A stretch of 64,000 bases of DNA from Dysidea avara (GCF_963678975.1 NC_089279.1:36289933-36353932), one strand, 5' to 3'; numbered from the stretch's first letter, positions 11,902 to 23,215 are shown. Program-made: numbers and translations. Notes: generated from the letters alone by a model not told the origin.

Positions 11902-12094
11902 CCGTACGCAAGGAAATTTTGACGTCAAAAAAATTTGACGAATTTAGACTTCAGCAGATTTGACGAATAAAATGTTGACGAAAATCAAGAAATTGTAGGC
12001 AAACCTGTACTTTATAAACATTTGACGAATTTTAAATTTGACGAATTAAACCAATTCGTCAAATTTTTTGACGTCAAAATTTCCTTGCGTACGG
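11902..12094. mobile_element. Short MITE, second copy, TSD TA
   Basis: A 193 bp element. Its TIRs are nearly perfect over about 40 bp: CCGTACGCAAGGAAATTTTG continues into ACGTCAAAAAAATTTGACG, and the right end is the complement. TA flanks both sides (11900-11901 and 12095-12096). It is better preserved than the copy at 3479. The two share the interior AAATTGTAGGCAAACCTGTA. No ORF. Confidence 0.85.
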
Positions 12095-12189
12095 TAATCA
12101 GCAATTAGTATTTACAAGCATAAGCGCCTGTAATATTATTATACTGAAGGATTCGCAGAAAATTAAAACGCAAAAGCAGGTGAATTGTT

Positions 12190-12390
12190 AAATATCGTCG
12201 ATGTTTAGCAAATGTCATCAATGTTTAGTAAATGTCGTCGATGTTTAGTAAATATTGTCGATGTTTAGTAAATGTCATCGATGTTTAGTAAATATCATTG
12301 ATGTTTAGCAAAAGTCGTCGATGTTTAGCTAAATGTCGTCGATATTTAGCAAATGTCGTCGATGTTTAGTAAATATCGACGATATTTAGT
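12190..12390. repeat. 20 bp minisatellite, about 10 units
   Basis: Head-to-tail units of the form GTCGTCGATGTTTAGCAAAT, with drift at a few positions (GTCATCGATGTTTAGTAAAT and similar). The period is 20 bp with one 21 bp unit. No reading frame runs through it. Confidence 0.9.
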
Positions 12391-12399
12391 TTAGATCTC

Positions 12400-12833
12400 A
12401 ATTTTTGGGGTTTTGAGACAAATGGCACCCATACAGATCTCTATGAGTAGAAACTTTAGATATTACATTGTTGCCTATAGAGGATGTTTTGCAGGTGAGG
12501 TTTTATTAAAGGACATGAATAAAATTTTGGAAAGACTGAACAGTAGATCAGAGTTGATACTCCATCCATCTAGATTATCTACGTCCTTTTATTTTGCAGA
12601 TCTAGACTGTCATTTATATCAGTTATAGTCTTAAAGCATTTTGTGTTGTCTGCAAATAGTAGTAATATTGAAGTAAATACATGGTCTGGTAGATCATTAA
12701 TGCAGACAAGAAACAGTAGAGGGCCCAAGATGCTGCCCTGGGGAATCCCTGGCAAGACTGGTGGGAAATCAAAAAATTGAGAGAGAAGACCATCATGATT
12801 ATGATGAATGTGTACAACAAAAAAAAAAGACAA
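12400..12833 (-). mobile_element. LINE fragment C: RT palm and thumb
   Basis: The minus strand reads PGIPQGSILGPLLFLVCIND, then LLLFADNTKCFKTI (the second catalytic Asp of FADD is replaced by Asn), then after a frameshift LDGWSINSDLLFSLSK and ISKVSTHRDL. The order matches a non-LTR reverse transcriptase. The FADN change and the frame breaks show an inactive remnant. Both ends are truncated. Confidence 0.75.
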
Positions 12834-13130
12834 GTATGTGAATCCTCAGACTAACATGCGACCACAGATCTGATCTACACAGTAGTCAGTTGTGGGCATG
12901 GCAAGGAAAGAAAAAGTGTAACTACATGCGTACGTACATACATACATACATACAACAAGAAAAAGCCCTATAAGGTAACTATAAAATCTAGTTCAATCAG
13001 TCTGGGTCGATAGTCCATTCCTTACAGTTCCTCCCAAAAAAGATCCTCTGAGATGCAGAAATTGATGCCCCAGCCATTTCATTCAAAACAGCTCTAACAC
13101 TGGCTTTTGAAAACAATAAATCTTATTTCA

Positions 13131-13677
13131 TTAAAAGGTGTTAGAGAACTGTTCCGCTGCTTCAGCCGGAGTTAAATCATCACTGCCCAAGGAGAAATGA
13201 AGCCAACCCAATCTTTCACAGAGAGTTTCATAATTTTCATTCAGTAGTGTCCAACACGGCGAGTTAGTGTATTGCTGTGAGGAGGTAGTCTGGTGACAGC
13301 CGCATTCAGCACCTGTGCAGATGGAATGCAATTACATTTGAAAATACGCGCGAAACACTTGGACAATTTGCGGTAACAGAGCGCGACAGTTACTGTACTT
13401 GCACTTAAATGACGTCTATGTATTTCCTCTACAGACCCTTACATTTGTGCTGGTTGTGGAAAAGACATAAGAAGCTCACCATAATCAGTGGGCAAATCGG
13501 AAATAACGTCATAGAATGTTGTTAATTGGTCACTAAGCGATCTGATTGGACGCACCAGTTTTTCGTAAGGCTGGCACAGGTACTGAATGCGGCTGTCACC
13601 AGACCATCGCGCTACGCGCGCGGGTCGGCTACGCCAGACTAGTGAGGAGGTTGAAGCGGACGCCATCTTGATCACGT
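13131..13677 (-). pseudogene. Small ORF of unknown function split by a MITE
   Basis: The minus strand has a start in good animal context (AAGATGGCG, ATG at about 13677) encoding MASASTSS. The frame is then broken by the element at 13286-13641. If the element and one copy of the target duplication are left out, the frame runs directly into QQYTNSPCWTLLNENYE and on through ERLGWLHFSLGSDDLTPAEA to a stop near 13131. That gives about 57 residues. I do not recognise the family. It may be a first exon, since a second frame with NEMAGASISASQRIFFGR lies further downstream at 13090-12990. Confidence 0.4.
13286..13641. mobile_element. MITE with TAGTCTGG ends, 9 bp TSD (hAT- or Mutator-like)
   Basis: A 356 bp element starting TAGTCTGGTGACAGCCGC and ending CGCCAGACTA, directly flanked by GTGAGGAGG on both sides (13277-13285 and 13642-13650). 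The right end contains the near-palindrome TCGCGCTACGCGCGC. Compared with 14427-16777, the left end has lost about 35 bp between two short TCTGG repeats. A duplication of 8 to 9 bp points to the hAT or Mutator superfamily. No ORF. Confidence 0.85.
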
Positions 13678-13869
13678 GCAAATTTATCTTTACGCACTGC
13701 ATGTTGACGGTGTACGAGATAGAATTTAAACCATAGCCATACGCTGCTAGATATACCAAGTCGATTTAGTTTTAGCAATACTGAGTTGATTATGAGGCAC
13801 ACTGTCAAATGCTTTACGAAAATTCAAATAAATAACGTCAGTTTGGTGGTTAGTATTTATCAGTGTTTA

Positions 13870-14168
13870 TGCACCTATCAATGTATTCCCCCCCTCGGGC
13901 GTAAGTGGGGCTTTACAGGGGGAATTGACACGAAACTGCTGTCCCACTACGGGGCATTTGACGATCGTTCATTAAGCGCCCAAATATTTTTTGTTGTAAC
14001 TTTTCTTCGCTATGTCAAATCCTGCGTTGCAACTGGGGCCAACGGTAGGGATTTGACACGATAGGTTTGCCCTACTATGGGGCATTTGACATTCGGCTGT
14101 GTCAAATCCTCACTATAGCCCCATATATGCCCGAGGGGGGGTTGTGGGGCAATACATTGATAAGTGCA
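13870..14168. mobile_element. MITE with CACCTATCAATGTA ends, TSD TTA
   Basis: A 299 bp element. It begins TGCACCTATCAATGTA and ends in the complement TACATTGATAAGTGCA. It is flanked by TTA at 13867-13869 and 14169-14171. The interior carries repeated GGGGCATTTGAC blocks and a G run. It is the full-length relative of the truncated copy at 10362 and shares only its tips with 6688-7107. Confidence 0.85.
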
Positions 14169-14426
14169 TTATTAGCTATACTTGGTTGAAAAGGATAAGG
14201 CCACTCCAAATAAATTCTCTGTTTTCCGTCCTAGACTCAGGCATATTTGCATGCGGGCGGGTGGTCCATTTCCATTATTTCATTATAGTATTGTCAGCTT
14301 TTCAAGCCATTATATTTGGCAATTGGCAAAACCATAAAAAGCTGCTTATAAGCTTGTTCTTTCCTTTTTAAGTTGCAAAATAGCACAAACGTGAAGTCTG
14401 TGCCGAGGTGGCAGCACTGCTGACAC

Positions 14427-16777
14427 TTAGTCTGGCGTGTCGACCAGCGCGCGTAGCGCGAGGGTCTGGTGACAGCCGCATTTAGTATCTGTGCAGATAG
14501 AATGCAAAAATACGTGCGAAACACGTGGACAATTTCCGGTAACAGAGCGCGACAGTTACTGTACTTGCACTTGAATGACATATATTAACCCTTACATTTG
14601 TGCTGGTTATGGAAAAGACATAAGAAGCTCGCCATAATCAGTGGGCAAATTGGGAATAACGTCATAGAATGTTGTTAATTGGTCACTAATCGATCTGATT
14701 GGACGCACCAGTTTTTATTTTATTTTAGAAGCACAAATTATAATAGCGACGCCCTAACAATATATTAAATACAAAATTCTAACTAGCTTAACTACCAAAC
14801 TAAGTACTTTAACTACAAAACTAGCTACCTTAACTACAAAACAACCTTAATTAATAACTTAGTTCAACAAGTCTATGCCATCTTCTGGGCATAAGCCATA
14901 ATGCCTCAGGATCATTTTGGCATTATATCGCCAGAGAGTAACTGACAAGCGCTGCAGCAATTGTTTCCTTGCAAACTGTCTGGGAATACCACTTTTAACA
15001 GTGGTACGGTCGGCAATCGAGGATAAGGTTGATAAAGCAAAGGGTATCCAAACACCAAACGACTCGCAAACCAGGGGAAAAAATTCACCACCATGGTTAT
15101 TAACAGTTTCCAAATAATGGTCATCCTTAGCCTCCTCACCGGCAGCAGCAGCTACCCCAGCCTTAGATGCAGCAGCGGAAATAAAGGAAGGCTGAGTTGT
15201 GCACCTGACAGAGAGGTCAAAGTAAGCAGGACGGCCTAGAGTAAAATCAGGATGGTAAATGTCCCCAGGACGAGATTGATCAGAGGCAATGCTTTGCTCA
15301 CGGAGAACACCAGGGTGATCTTGCAGTAGAGCATGATGTACTATAGAACAAGAGCATCATGGCGTTGGATACGTAGTGGGCCATGAGAGCAACCAAGAAG
15401 ATGGTCACCAAACTGATCTATGACAGACAAACATGTACAAAGTGGTAACAATGGGAAAAGAGGAACACCCAACCATAAACGGACAGCGATAACAAACTCA
15501 TGTGGAGAAAAGGCCAAACCCAATGTTGGTTGAGGGATGGCCTTCAGCCAGCCACTGCTGACACCAGAGGAGTGAGCAACAGCACGTAAACGAGCCTGGT
15601 CACGGATTGTGGAGGTGTTGAAAATGCTTGCAAATAATTGATCATCAAGGGAAGCCTGTAAGTCATTTTGGGAAGATAAGTTAGAAGGCAAGATGGATAG
15701 ACTTTGGAAATAGGAGATAGCACAATTTTCACCTGGAAAAAAGGAAGTCACATCAAAATTTGGTGCTAAACGGGACACCAAAATCCGGGCTGAGTTACAG
15801 GAACCCAAAAAGGCTGGGTGTGAAGAGCGTTGGGACTCACGCAAACCCAAGCCTCCTAAACGGAATGGCAAAGTAGCTTGAGACCAAGCATTATCAGAGA
15901 TGCTACAGCACAAAATTCTACTAAGACAGTTGCGTAGGTTAGAGTCAAACACAGATGGAAAGCAGCCTAATGATGAAGAAGGGACACAGCGCAATATGTG
16001 AGTGATCTTACAAACACTGAGACAGCTCCTAAGCAAATTCAATTCAATTTGAGGATCTCCAAGTTCTGCAAGCTTATCCTGAATAGATGCAGTTTTTTCA
16101 AGTTTACTAGACAAAAAAGAATCAAAAAAAAGTAGGTGGTCCCCACACAGGAGACCCTAAAAGCTCCAAACCACTGCTTTCGGGATTAATTTGTTTTATT
16201 GCATGAGGAAATTCAGGGAAAGAGCTATCTCCAGAAGGCCAATACAACTCACATTTGGATAGATTGATATGCAAGCCAAAACTTGGCCCAGACTGAGTAA
16301 AGCATGATAGTAAAGCAAGGAGAGAAGACCTAGACCCAATAAAAGTGCCATCATCTAAATACCACAAACTTAGGAGACAATTTTCACTAAGAGGATTTCG
16401 GAGGATTGGAACCAAGAAACTGAAGCAAAACTGATGAGAATAACAGAGGACCAAGTGGATCACCCTGCTGTACACCAGTGGAAGCAAGAATACGACGGTG
16501 GCCAAAACGTAATTCTGCAGGCTGGTTATAACACCAGTACACCCAACAAGATATTTCAGGAAAATCCTTATAAACACGGCTGAGAAAAGCAGTGCGGCTG
16601 CATTCATTAAAAGCATTTTTCATATCTATCTTCAGAAGAGCTAGTGATTCATCACCACCCAGCTGAGATAGAGCATGACGGACAGCATGAATAGCCCATA
16701 AGGCTTGGCACAGGTACTGAATGCGGCTGTCACCAGACCCTCGCGCTACGCGCGCGTTGGTCGGCTACGCCAGACTA
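14427..16777. mobile_element. Middle MITE of the nest, 8 bp TSD GCTGACAC
   Basis: The left end is TTAGTCTGGCGTGTCGACC and the right end GGTCGGCTACGCCAGACTA. GCTGACAC flanks it at 14419-14426 and 16778-16785. The interior at 14460-14716 matches 13290-13560 of the sister element almost base for base. At the equivalent of position 13565 the LINE 14717-16702 has been inserted. This copy keeps the full left terminus lost in the sister copy. Confidence 0.85.
14717..16702 (-). mobile_element. LINE D with R2-type endonuclease residues, 5'-truncated
   Basis: The minus-strand protein reads in order: LLKIDMKNAFNECSR; STGVQQGDPLGPLLF; the catalytic WYLDDGTFIG; a thumb with LRCVPSSSLGCFPSVFD; and ATLPFRLGGLGLRESQRSSH. 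The carboxy-terminal domain has CTCLSVIDQFGDHLLGC, then RIQRHDAL, SRPGDIYHPDF and AYFDLSV, then LVCESFGVWIPFALSTL and QLLQRLSVTLWRYNAKMILR. A C-x-C..H-x4-C cluster followed by RHD and PD..D is the pattern of the restriction-like endonuclease of R2/NeSL-type LINEs. There are two or three frameshifts (near 16120-16620 and 15345). An A-rich tail lies at 14717-14733. Confidence 0.8.
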
Positions 16778-16933
16778 GCTGACACGTGGGCCGACACTGT
16801 TTTAGAATAACCGGAAAATAATGGAAGAATACGGAATAATGGAATAATTTAGAGCTGACAGTAACCAGATGCGGGCGGTGGACGGGAAACAGAGAATTTA
16901 TTTGGAGTGGCCTAAAGCATATTACCACCCAAT

Positions 16934-17248
16934 GGCGGATCCAGGATGGGACATTTGGGGCAAATGCCCCCCCCCCCCCCTTCAAGAAATTGCATACAAG
17001 ATCGAGATACTCTAATAGAGCAGTCAATTACTCTAATAAAGCAGTCACAATGTTCATGAGGCAGTGTAGCTTACCTATGAAGCTATAAATAGGATTTTAT
17101 TTTACATAACAGACGTGATATAATATATTTGGTAAAGGATAACTATAGTTATTATTGTTGTGACCTTTTTTTTTTTTTTTTTTTTTTTGGTCTTCAACTG
17201 TTTTTCAGCAAGGTGCCCCCCCTCTTTCCAAACTCTGGATCCGCCCCT
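16934..17248. mobile_element. MITE with GGCGGATCCAG ends
   Basis: The left end is GGCGGATCCAGGATGGGAC, the right end the complement (CTCTGGATCCGCCCCTG). C-rich blocks (CCCCCCCC) sit just inside each end, and one CTCTAATAGAG motif pair lies at 17003-17050. A T18 run is at 17165. Isolated right ends of the same family recur near 17511 and 17648. No ORF. Confidence 0.65.
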
Positions 17249-18324
17249 GCCACCATTATTACACTCACCTGAAATCAAAAATGAAAACGACTGTCAAACT
17301 CTCCTATATATAGCACCTTCGTATGTACTAAGCGCCTCTAAAATAATTGCTGGTATTTAAGACTTCATAGCCTTTTAAATAGCTTTTAAGACATCACAAA
17401 GGCCATAATGAGAATAACCAGCCTGCTAAGGAGTGATTATTGCTACTTAAAGTACAGCAACTAGTGCTCTCCCCAACCACCTACAACTTGTGCCCCTCCC
17501 CTTGCCAGCTCCCGGATCCGCCCCTGGTAACTGTTTGCAATTGTCAAAAATTTTAAATATCTAGCTTCTCAGTGCCCCTCACCCCCCATGCACCCCCTGC
17601 ATGCTTTATATAGCTACCTAATATCCATATATGGTCATGATGCACCCCTTGTTAAACCCTGGATCTGCCCCTGATATATCATGCACATGTAACTATATCT
17701 AAGTGATGTAGTTTGGGTAACTACTGACACAGGATTCCATCAGTATACTATATGTATATCACTCAGTTACATATACATCTTAATGTAATTATATGATCAC
17801 AAACATTAATGATGAAAGCATACCATCTCCAGACAGCATATGTCCAATCATGAAGACTTCTCTGCTCTATATACTATAGTTTGCAAGTCCTTTAATTGCT
17901 ATGCATGGTATCAGCTGTAGAGGACAGCTAATGCATTTCTGAAATTCTGGAAACCTCTTAGGCTAGCCATTTTGAAATTGTACTTACATAGTAGGTTTGC
18001 AGCGGTTACAAAGTTTATCAAAACCACAGTTATAACAATACAAGTTCACAATGAACACTAATTTCTCAGGAGCAGGGTACACGGCACATATCATTCAAGA
18101 TATTCTAATACAGCAGTCAGGAGAACTCTAATAGAACAGCCTAATATATAAAGAGACTTCTTCAGAATTAAGGGTTTCTGTATCAGTGGCAATTCTAGAC
18201 TTGAGGGAACAGCATGTAAGGCTGTAATATAATGTAGGAACAACCCCTAGAAACTGCAGGAATTTTAAATTGATGCTAACTAACAATGCCAAATTTGAAG
18301 GTGGTCTTATTAATGATGGTAGCT
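17249..18324. other. Intergenic, MITE end fragments
   Basis: Single GGATCCGCCCCTG-type ends lie at about 17511 and 17648, and a CTCTAATAGAG pair at about 18098. No gene is supported. Confidence 0.5.
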
Positions 18325-18890
18325 AGGTCCCAAACATAGCTAAGGTGTACTTCATGATCTCATTAGTAAGACCACCTCATTATAGTGACCATGTATACAG
18401 TAAAAACAAACTAGTGAAGGTCACTACTAATGTCTGCCACAATACTCACTAGTTTTGTGTAGTGACGTTCACAACTAATTTTGTAGTGACAATAGTAGTG
18501 ACAGTCACTACAATAGTAGTGAATGTCAAAAAATAGTGAGTATTGTGGTAGAAATTAGTAATGAAATTCATTGCTAATTTTTTACAGTGTGTCATGTAGG
18601 TCCCAAACATAGCTAAGGTGTACTTCATGACCTCATTAATAAGACCACCTCATTGTAGTGACCATTTCAAGTAGGTCCCAAACATAGCTAAGGTGTACTT
18701 CATGACCTCATTAATAAGACCACTTCATTATAGTGACCATTTCAAGTAGGTCCCAAACATAGCTAAGGTGTACTTCATGACCTCATTAATAAGACCACCT
18801 CATTATAGTGACCATTTCAAGAAGGTCCCAAACATAGCTAAGGTGTACTTCATGACCTCATTAATAAGACCACTTTAATTTTGTGACCAG
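18325..18890 (+). repeat. 75 bp tandem repeat array, forward
   Basis: Five units with an exact 75 bp period, where TCCCAAACATAGCTAAGGTG recurs at 18601, 18676, 18751 and 18826. The first unit is separated from the others by a MITE (about 18393-18595). The unit continues with TACTTCATGACCTCATTAAT and AAGACCACCTCATTATAGTG. The same unit recurs reversed at 22285, 28825 and 29410. It lies about 600 bp upstream of the first membrane-protein gene. Confidence 0.9.
18393..18595. mobile_element. Hairpin MITE inside the 75 bp array
   Basis: The TIR of about 50 bp has ACAGTAAAAAC and CACAATACTCACTA at the left and the complement, ending TTTTTTACAGTGT, at the right. It is rich in TAGTGA/TCACTA. Sequence resembling one arm recurs at 45415-45500. 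It interrupts the array between units 1 and 2. Confidence 0.65.
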
Positions 18891-19493
18891 GCAATGTTCC
18901 AAAAACACTATAATTATGGTGTACTCATTAGATATGAGTCTCATGGGTACTTCAAATTAACTACACATTAGTTCATTTAATTGAAGTACCTATGGGACAA
19001 GGAATGTGGTCACACTAGTACAACTATTTGACCAATCTCATGCAACTTTAGTTTCAATTTTCAGTTTTAAATTTCCAGTATAGGCTAAATTCTACAGCCA
19101 TGACATGGGGCTGCAGGGATAACTGCCCCTGTCATTAATATAACCATACAGCTATTATGTGATTAATTTGATAAGTAAACAAGAAAACAACACTTCCATA
19201 AAGAGTATATTAGGTAGACAGGCCACCCAAATGCTGATGTAGCTCACATTCTCGTTATGATAACATGCAGTGTGTTTGGGTGCATGTGTAGGTAGGTGTG
19301 TACTGTTTAGATAACTGATTTGTGTCTGCTGATTCACTGATATAAATGTGTCATGCATGCATAAACTATATGCATGCACATATTAGTGTACAAGTAAGTA
19401 TAACTGTATATTAGCTCTGTGGATGCACTACATGTGTATAGTAGGCATTCGTGGCTCTTAAGCTCTTGCTAGCTATATAGTACATCCATTTTC
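18891..19493. promoter_or_regulatory. Upstream region of gene A
   Basis: No gene. This is the 5' flank of the membrane-protein gene starting at 19494. A similar flank, with ACACC(C/T)ACC runs and TGCATG repeats, precedes gene B at about 22900-23215, so the duplication included upstream sequence. A TATA-like TATATAG lies at 19474. Confidence 0.35.
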
Positions 19494-20679
19494 ATGTCTG
19501 ATAACATGTACTTACTACTGATAGTAATGATATTATTGTGTCCTTGCAAAGCTCTGGGATTTGATGATTGCATTGAAAGAGGTGATAATTGTGGAGCAGC
19601 AGAACCTGTCAACTGTACCAAAGACTATGGTGAGCTGGAGTCATACATCTTGAACCATGATGAGATTATGGACAGTCTGAAAGAAGCTTTTTTCAGAACT
19701 GGTAGAGATCCCTCACGGTTTGTTAGGATCAGATATGTCTTCCTGTTGACTGGAAATAACACCAATGATTGTTCTATGGCAAACAAGACTGAAGAAGTGT
19801 ACATATGGAGTGATTCACCAATTTACCTACTTGGTCCAAAACCACTACTATTTCTTACATTGTTTGCCATCAACATAGCTGAAATAGGTGTCCGAGTACC
19901 TCTACCATGTCTGTGTTATGGTCAGGATGACAGGCTCCTCTCCAGGCTAACTTATCTGGTAAGTGCCAGTACATGCAATTGTATCTTATAGCTAGCTACG
20001 TAGTTACTGATGATGCATATCGGCTGGCCAGAGATATACTGAGCTTGCTAGCTCAGCCGTGCATGAGGCATATAGACTAACTAAATCATACATGCTGGCA
20101 TAGCTGATAGCGAAGATATTGGTGCATGACTACTCGGCCTTGGGGGCGGTGCCATTTATTACACAGGCTATTCTCCACAGTGAATTTTCAAAACGTTTAT
20201 AGACCACTAAAACAAGCACACTAATACATACAGGCAGGCCCGGGACCCTGATCGCGCACGGCCACGGCACGTATATAACTAATACTGTGGGATTCTACTG
20301 CATGATCTCCTGAACGGCCAGCATGCAGGCGTAATACAAGCTATGCAGCGAGGCCTTCGAGGTCTACTTGATTCTTGACTCAATTTAATGCTGCAGCGGT
20401 GACACCGCGGGGTTGGCTTTGATGATGCTATAGTAGCTAGCTAGCTAGCGGCTACTTCCGAGTTATACATGCACGAACTTCATGAACAATTGGAGTGTTA
20501 TTGATATGCAGTTTGCGGTCACAGTCGTAACAATTAGTGCTGGTCACTGTAAAGCATTAATACAATGCAATACAATACAATTTATTAAACCACTGTCTCG
20601 CATCCCATACAGTAGCTACACCTACATGGTATATAATACATAGTCCAGACTGTGTTTCTACGTCGCAAATAAGGGAAAT

Positions 20680-20718
<39 letters not shown>

Positions 20719-22036
20719 CAACAAAAACAACAACAAAGAAAGATAAATCAACAGTAAAGTTGCAGTCCAGATTGCTTGTGCAATTACAAAAACATCTAAT
20801 TTAAAACAACTAAATTGTGAAAAAAGTCAACAATGGCTAGTTTGAAATTGAACGGGTAATGTGGTCAAGAAATGGTTGCAGTAATATTGATATCGATGCA
20901 TGTCAGTTGACTTGTAGCAGTGGAATATGGAGGAATGGAGGCTTGCATATGCATAATACAATACATTTCATTATGAATGTCTTCACTGTTGTAATATTAT
21001 ATGCAACTGTTCCCCATTACAGATCAAAGTGTATCCAGCAAATCAGTTTACTGATGGAGATTCTTTACAGTTTATCAACAAATACTTCTTTCACGCAAAG
21101 GGACTGGATAATGATAACTATAAATCCATTGTAAATATTATGAGAATAACAATACCATTTACACTAACACTAGCAACTGTATTCATTGCTCTATCCAACA
21201 AATATGTCTATCCTAAACTTTATTCCTATACTAAGCGACTTCATAACATGCAACACTCAGATGAAGAATTCTTTAAAAGCAAGGCACACCTTCCAGCACA
21301 CTTATTTACCAGTCTTTTCTTAAACTTTGGACTTCTTTCATTCCATGTTGTATCAGTTGTGAATAATATAAGATACGGCAATGAAGTTCTGGATAACGAA
21401 AACTATGATGTTGAATCTACTACCTACGAGGATCACCAGGCCATAACAATATTCCATGCTGCATGGTCATTTATCCCTATTGCAGGATTGTTTGTCACAG
21501 GAATAACATATGTTGTATTTAAGTGTTATTACAAGAATGACAATCTAATGGTCCTTACAGCATCAGTATCAATGACAGGAACTATTGTTTATTTGGGATC
21601 ATATTTCATGCCTTACATGTTGCTGGCTTTTATCTATGATCCGCTGCAAACTGCTTTTATCTATTTAACCCTGATAGCCTTTGGTCTATGCATCTACTTT
21701 TACAGTTTTGGATTCTTTCAACTCAAGATGGCCACTATGTATGCAGGTTCGCGTAAGTGGCGTGATGCTGGAGAGAACATGAAGAACCTAGCAATGGCAT
21801 GGGGGTCATCAGCCACAATCACTTATTTCTTAGGTGTCATTATATACATACTCGACTTGGGTAACTTTCACGACTTCATGTCAGCACAGAATCTACTGCT
21901 ACCTCTGATGGTCGGCTTGTTTACTTACCTTGTCCTGAAGCCAGCTAACAAAGCTGTGGAACAGATGAATATCAACAATGGAGCAATAAATGCTACAATT
22001 GACACTCAAGTGTTAATGGAGTCACAATTATATTAA
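19494..22036 (+). CDS. Gene A: secreted-N-terminus multi-pass membrane protein, unknown family
   Basis: Two exons, 19494-19958 and 21023-22036, joined in phase 0 across a 1064 bp GT-AG intron; 492 residues. The protein starts with a signal peptide (YLLLIVMILLCPCKALG). Residues 22-155 form an extracellular domain with about six cysteines, N-glycosylation sites (NCT, NNT, NKT) and the conserved blocks AFFRTGRDP and INIAEIGV. About seven hydrophobic segments follow, beginning MRITIPFTLTLATVFIAL and ending AQNLLLPLMVGLFTYLVLKP. The short tail ends ESQLY. The topology resembles a seven-pass receptor, but I recognise no receptor signature and assign no function. Gene B downstream is a paralogue with the same intron position. 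Confidence 0.85.
20681..20735 (+). repeat. CAG/CAA microsatellite in intron of gene A
   Basis: About ten CAG units run into CAA/ACA units. It lies in the intron, so it is not translated. An (AATAC)-type run at 20561-20580 sits next to it and may be the tail of an old retroelement. Confidence 0.8.
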
Positions 22037-22284
22037 GTGTTAATCATGTTGTAGTATAGTCTAACTGTTTAAAAGACTTTGTAATATATTAGTTGTCTGT
22101 ATATAGCTAGACAGTGACAGAATTTGTTTATTTATTTTTATTTATTGTTTGTTTCTACAACATGCAGGGGTGAATTAAATCCTTGCAATTTTTAATATTT
22201 CATTGGTATATTGTACATCACTAGCTAGGTGATTGTTCTATTAGAGTGGTTAACACTGTCTAACTACCTACTTGACGTGGCGAG

Positions 22285-22575
22285 GTAGTCTTATAAATGA
22301 GTTCATGAAGTACACCTAATTTGCTATGTTTGGGACCTACTTGGCATGGTCACTATAATGAGGTGGTCTTATTATAATGAGATCATGAAGTATACCTTAG
22401 CTATGTTTGGGACCTACTTGACATGGTCACTATAATGAGGTGGTCTTATTAATGAGGTGATGAAGTACACCTTAGCTATGTTTGGGACTTACTTGACGTG
22501 GTCACTATAATGAGGTCATGAAGTAAACCAGTTACATTTAAGACCACCTCATTAAAGTGACCTATATAGCTGTCA
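22285..22575 (-). repeat. 75 bp tandem repeat array, reverse
   Basis: Three to four units of the 75 bp repeat, now on the minus strand. On the plus strand one sees AATGAGGTGGTCTTAT and CACCTTAGCTATGTTTGGGA. The array begins about 250 bp after the stop of gene A. Units are more diverged and partly deleted compared with 18600-18890. Confidence 0.85.
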
Positions 22576-23215
22576 AGTATAGATTTAAAAGTGTTCCAAG
22601 ATCTCGTTAATTGACACCATGCAAATAATTATAAGGCATACGATCTCAAGGTCTCTCATGAGGTACAAACTGAGTAACATATCAGACAAAAAATGTGGTC
22701 TCAATAATTGACCTTATTATGATCTGATTCAGCTTCAACCTTTCTGTTTCAATGTATAATGGTTCTGCTTGAAGGTCTACAGCCATGAGTCCTTTGTTGT
22801 GCATAATGTATCAGCAGTATCAGCAAAAATGTCCCTGCCATTCACTATAGCTACAGCTAATGAGATTTGAAGAGTAAACACAGAAAATAACACCTCCACA
22901 AAAGGATGTCAGGCCACTCAAATATTATCAGACAACAAATTAGTTGTCTAAACAGTACACACCCACCCACACACCCAAATAGGTACACACAATGCATGTG
23001 GTTTTTGCTAGTTACATCATGCACTCATCAATATTAGCTGTTATAGTTTATAGAACATATCTGTACATGCATGGCATTGCATTGCATGCATTCAAACCAT
23101 CAAGCATGCATGTCACACAGCACATGCAAACAAGTAGCTAACACTATTCCAGCAGTATATATACATGTGTACTGATAGCAGACCTTGCTGATGACTTGTA
23201 TGTTCTTTACTAATC
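22576..23215. promoter_or_regulatory. Upstream region of gene B
   Basis: No gene. The last 300 bp resemble the flank of gene A in arrangement (ACACCCACC runs, TGCATG-rich stretch, TATATATA at 23157). Confidence 0.35.

Larger units (their letters stand above)
14199..16912. mobile_element. Outer MITE of a three-level nest, TSD TAA
   Basis: The ends are GGCCACTCCAAATAAATTCT and its complement, continuing into a CTGTTT(T/C)CCGTCC block and a GCGGGCGG box. TAA flanks both sides (14196-14198 and 16913-16915). Only about 225 bp at the left and 135 bp at the right belong to this element; the rest is the inserted element 14427-16777. The same family end recurs singly at about 31167, 34317 and 34592. 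Confidence 0.8.

Noticed and set aside
18597-18890. Regular repeats suggesting a CRISPR array
   Set aside because: The 75 bp units are tandem with no unique spacers, in a eukaryotic genome; a satellite explains them.
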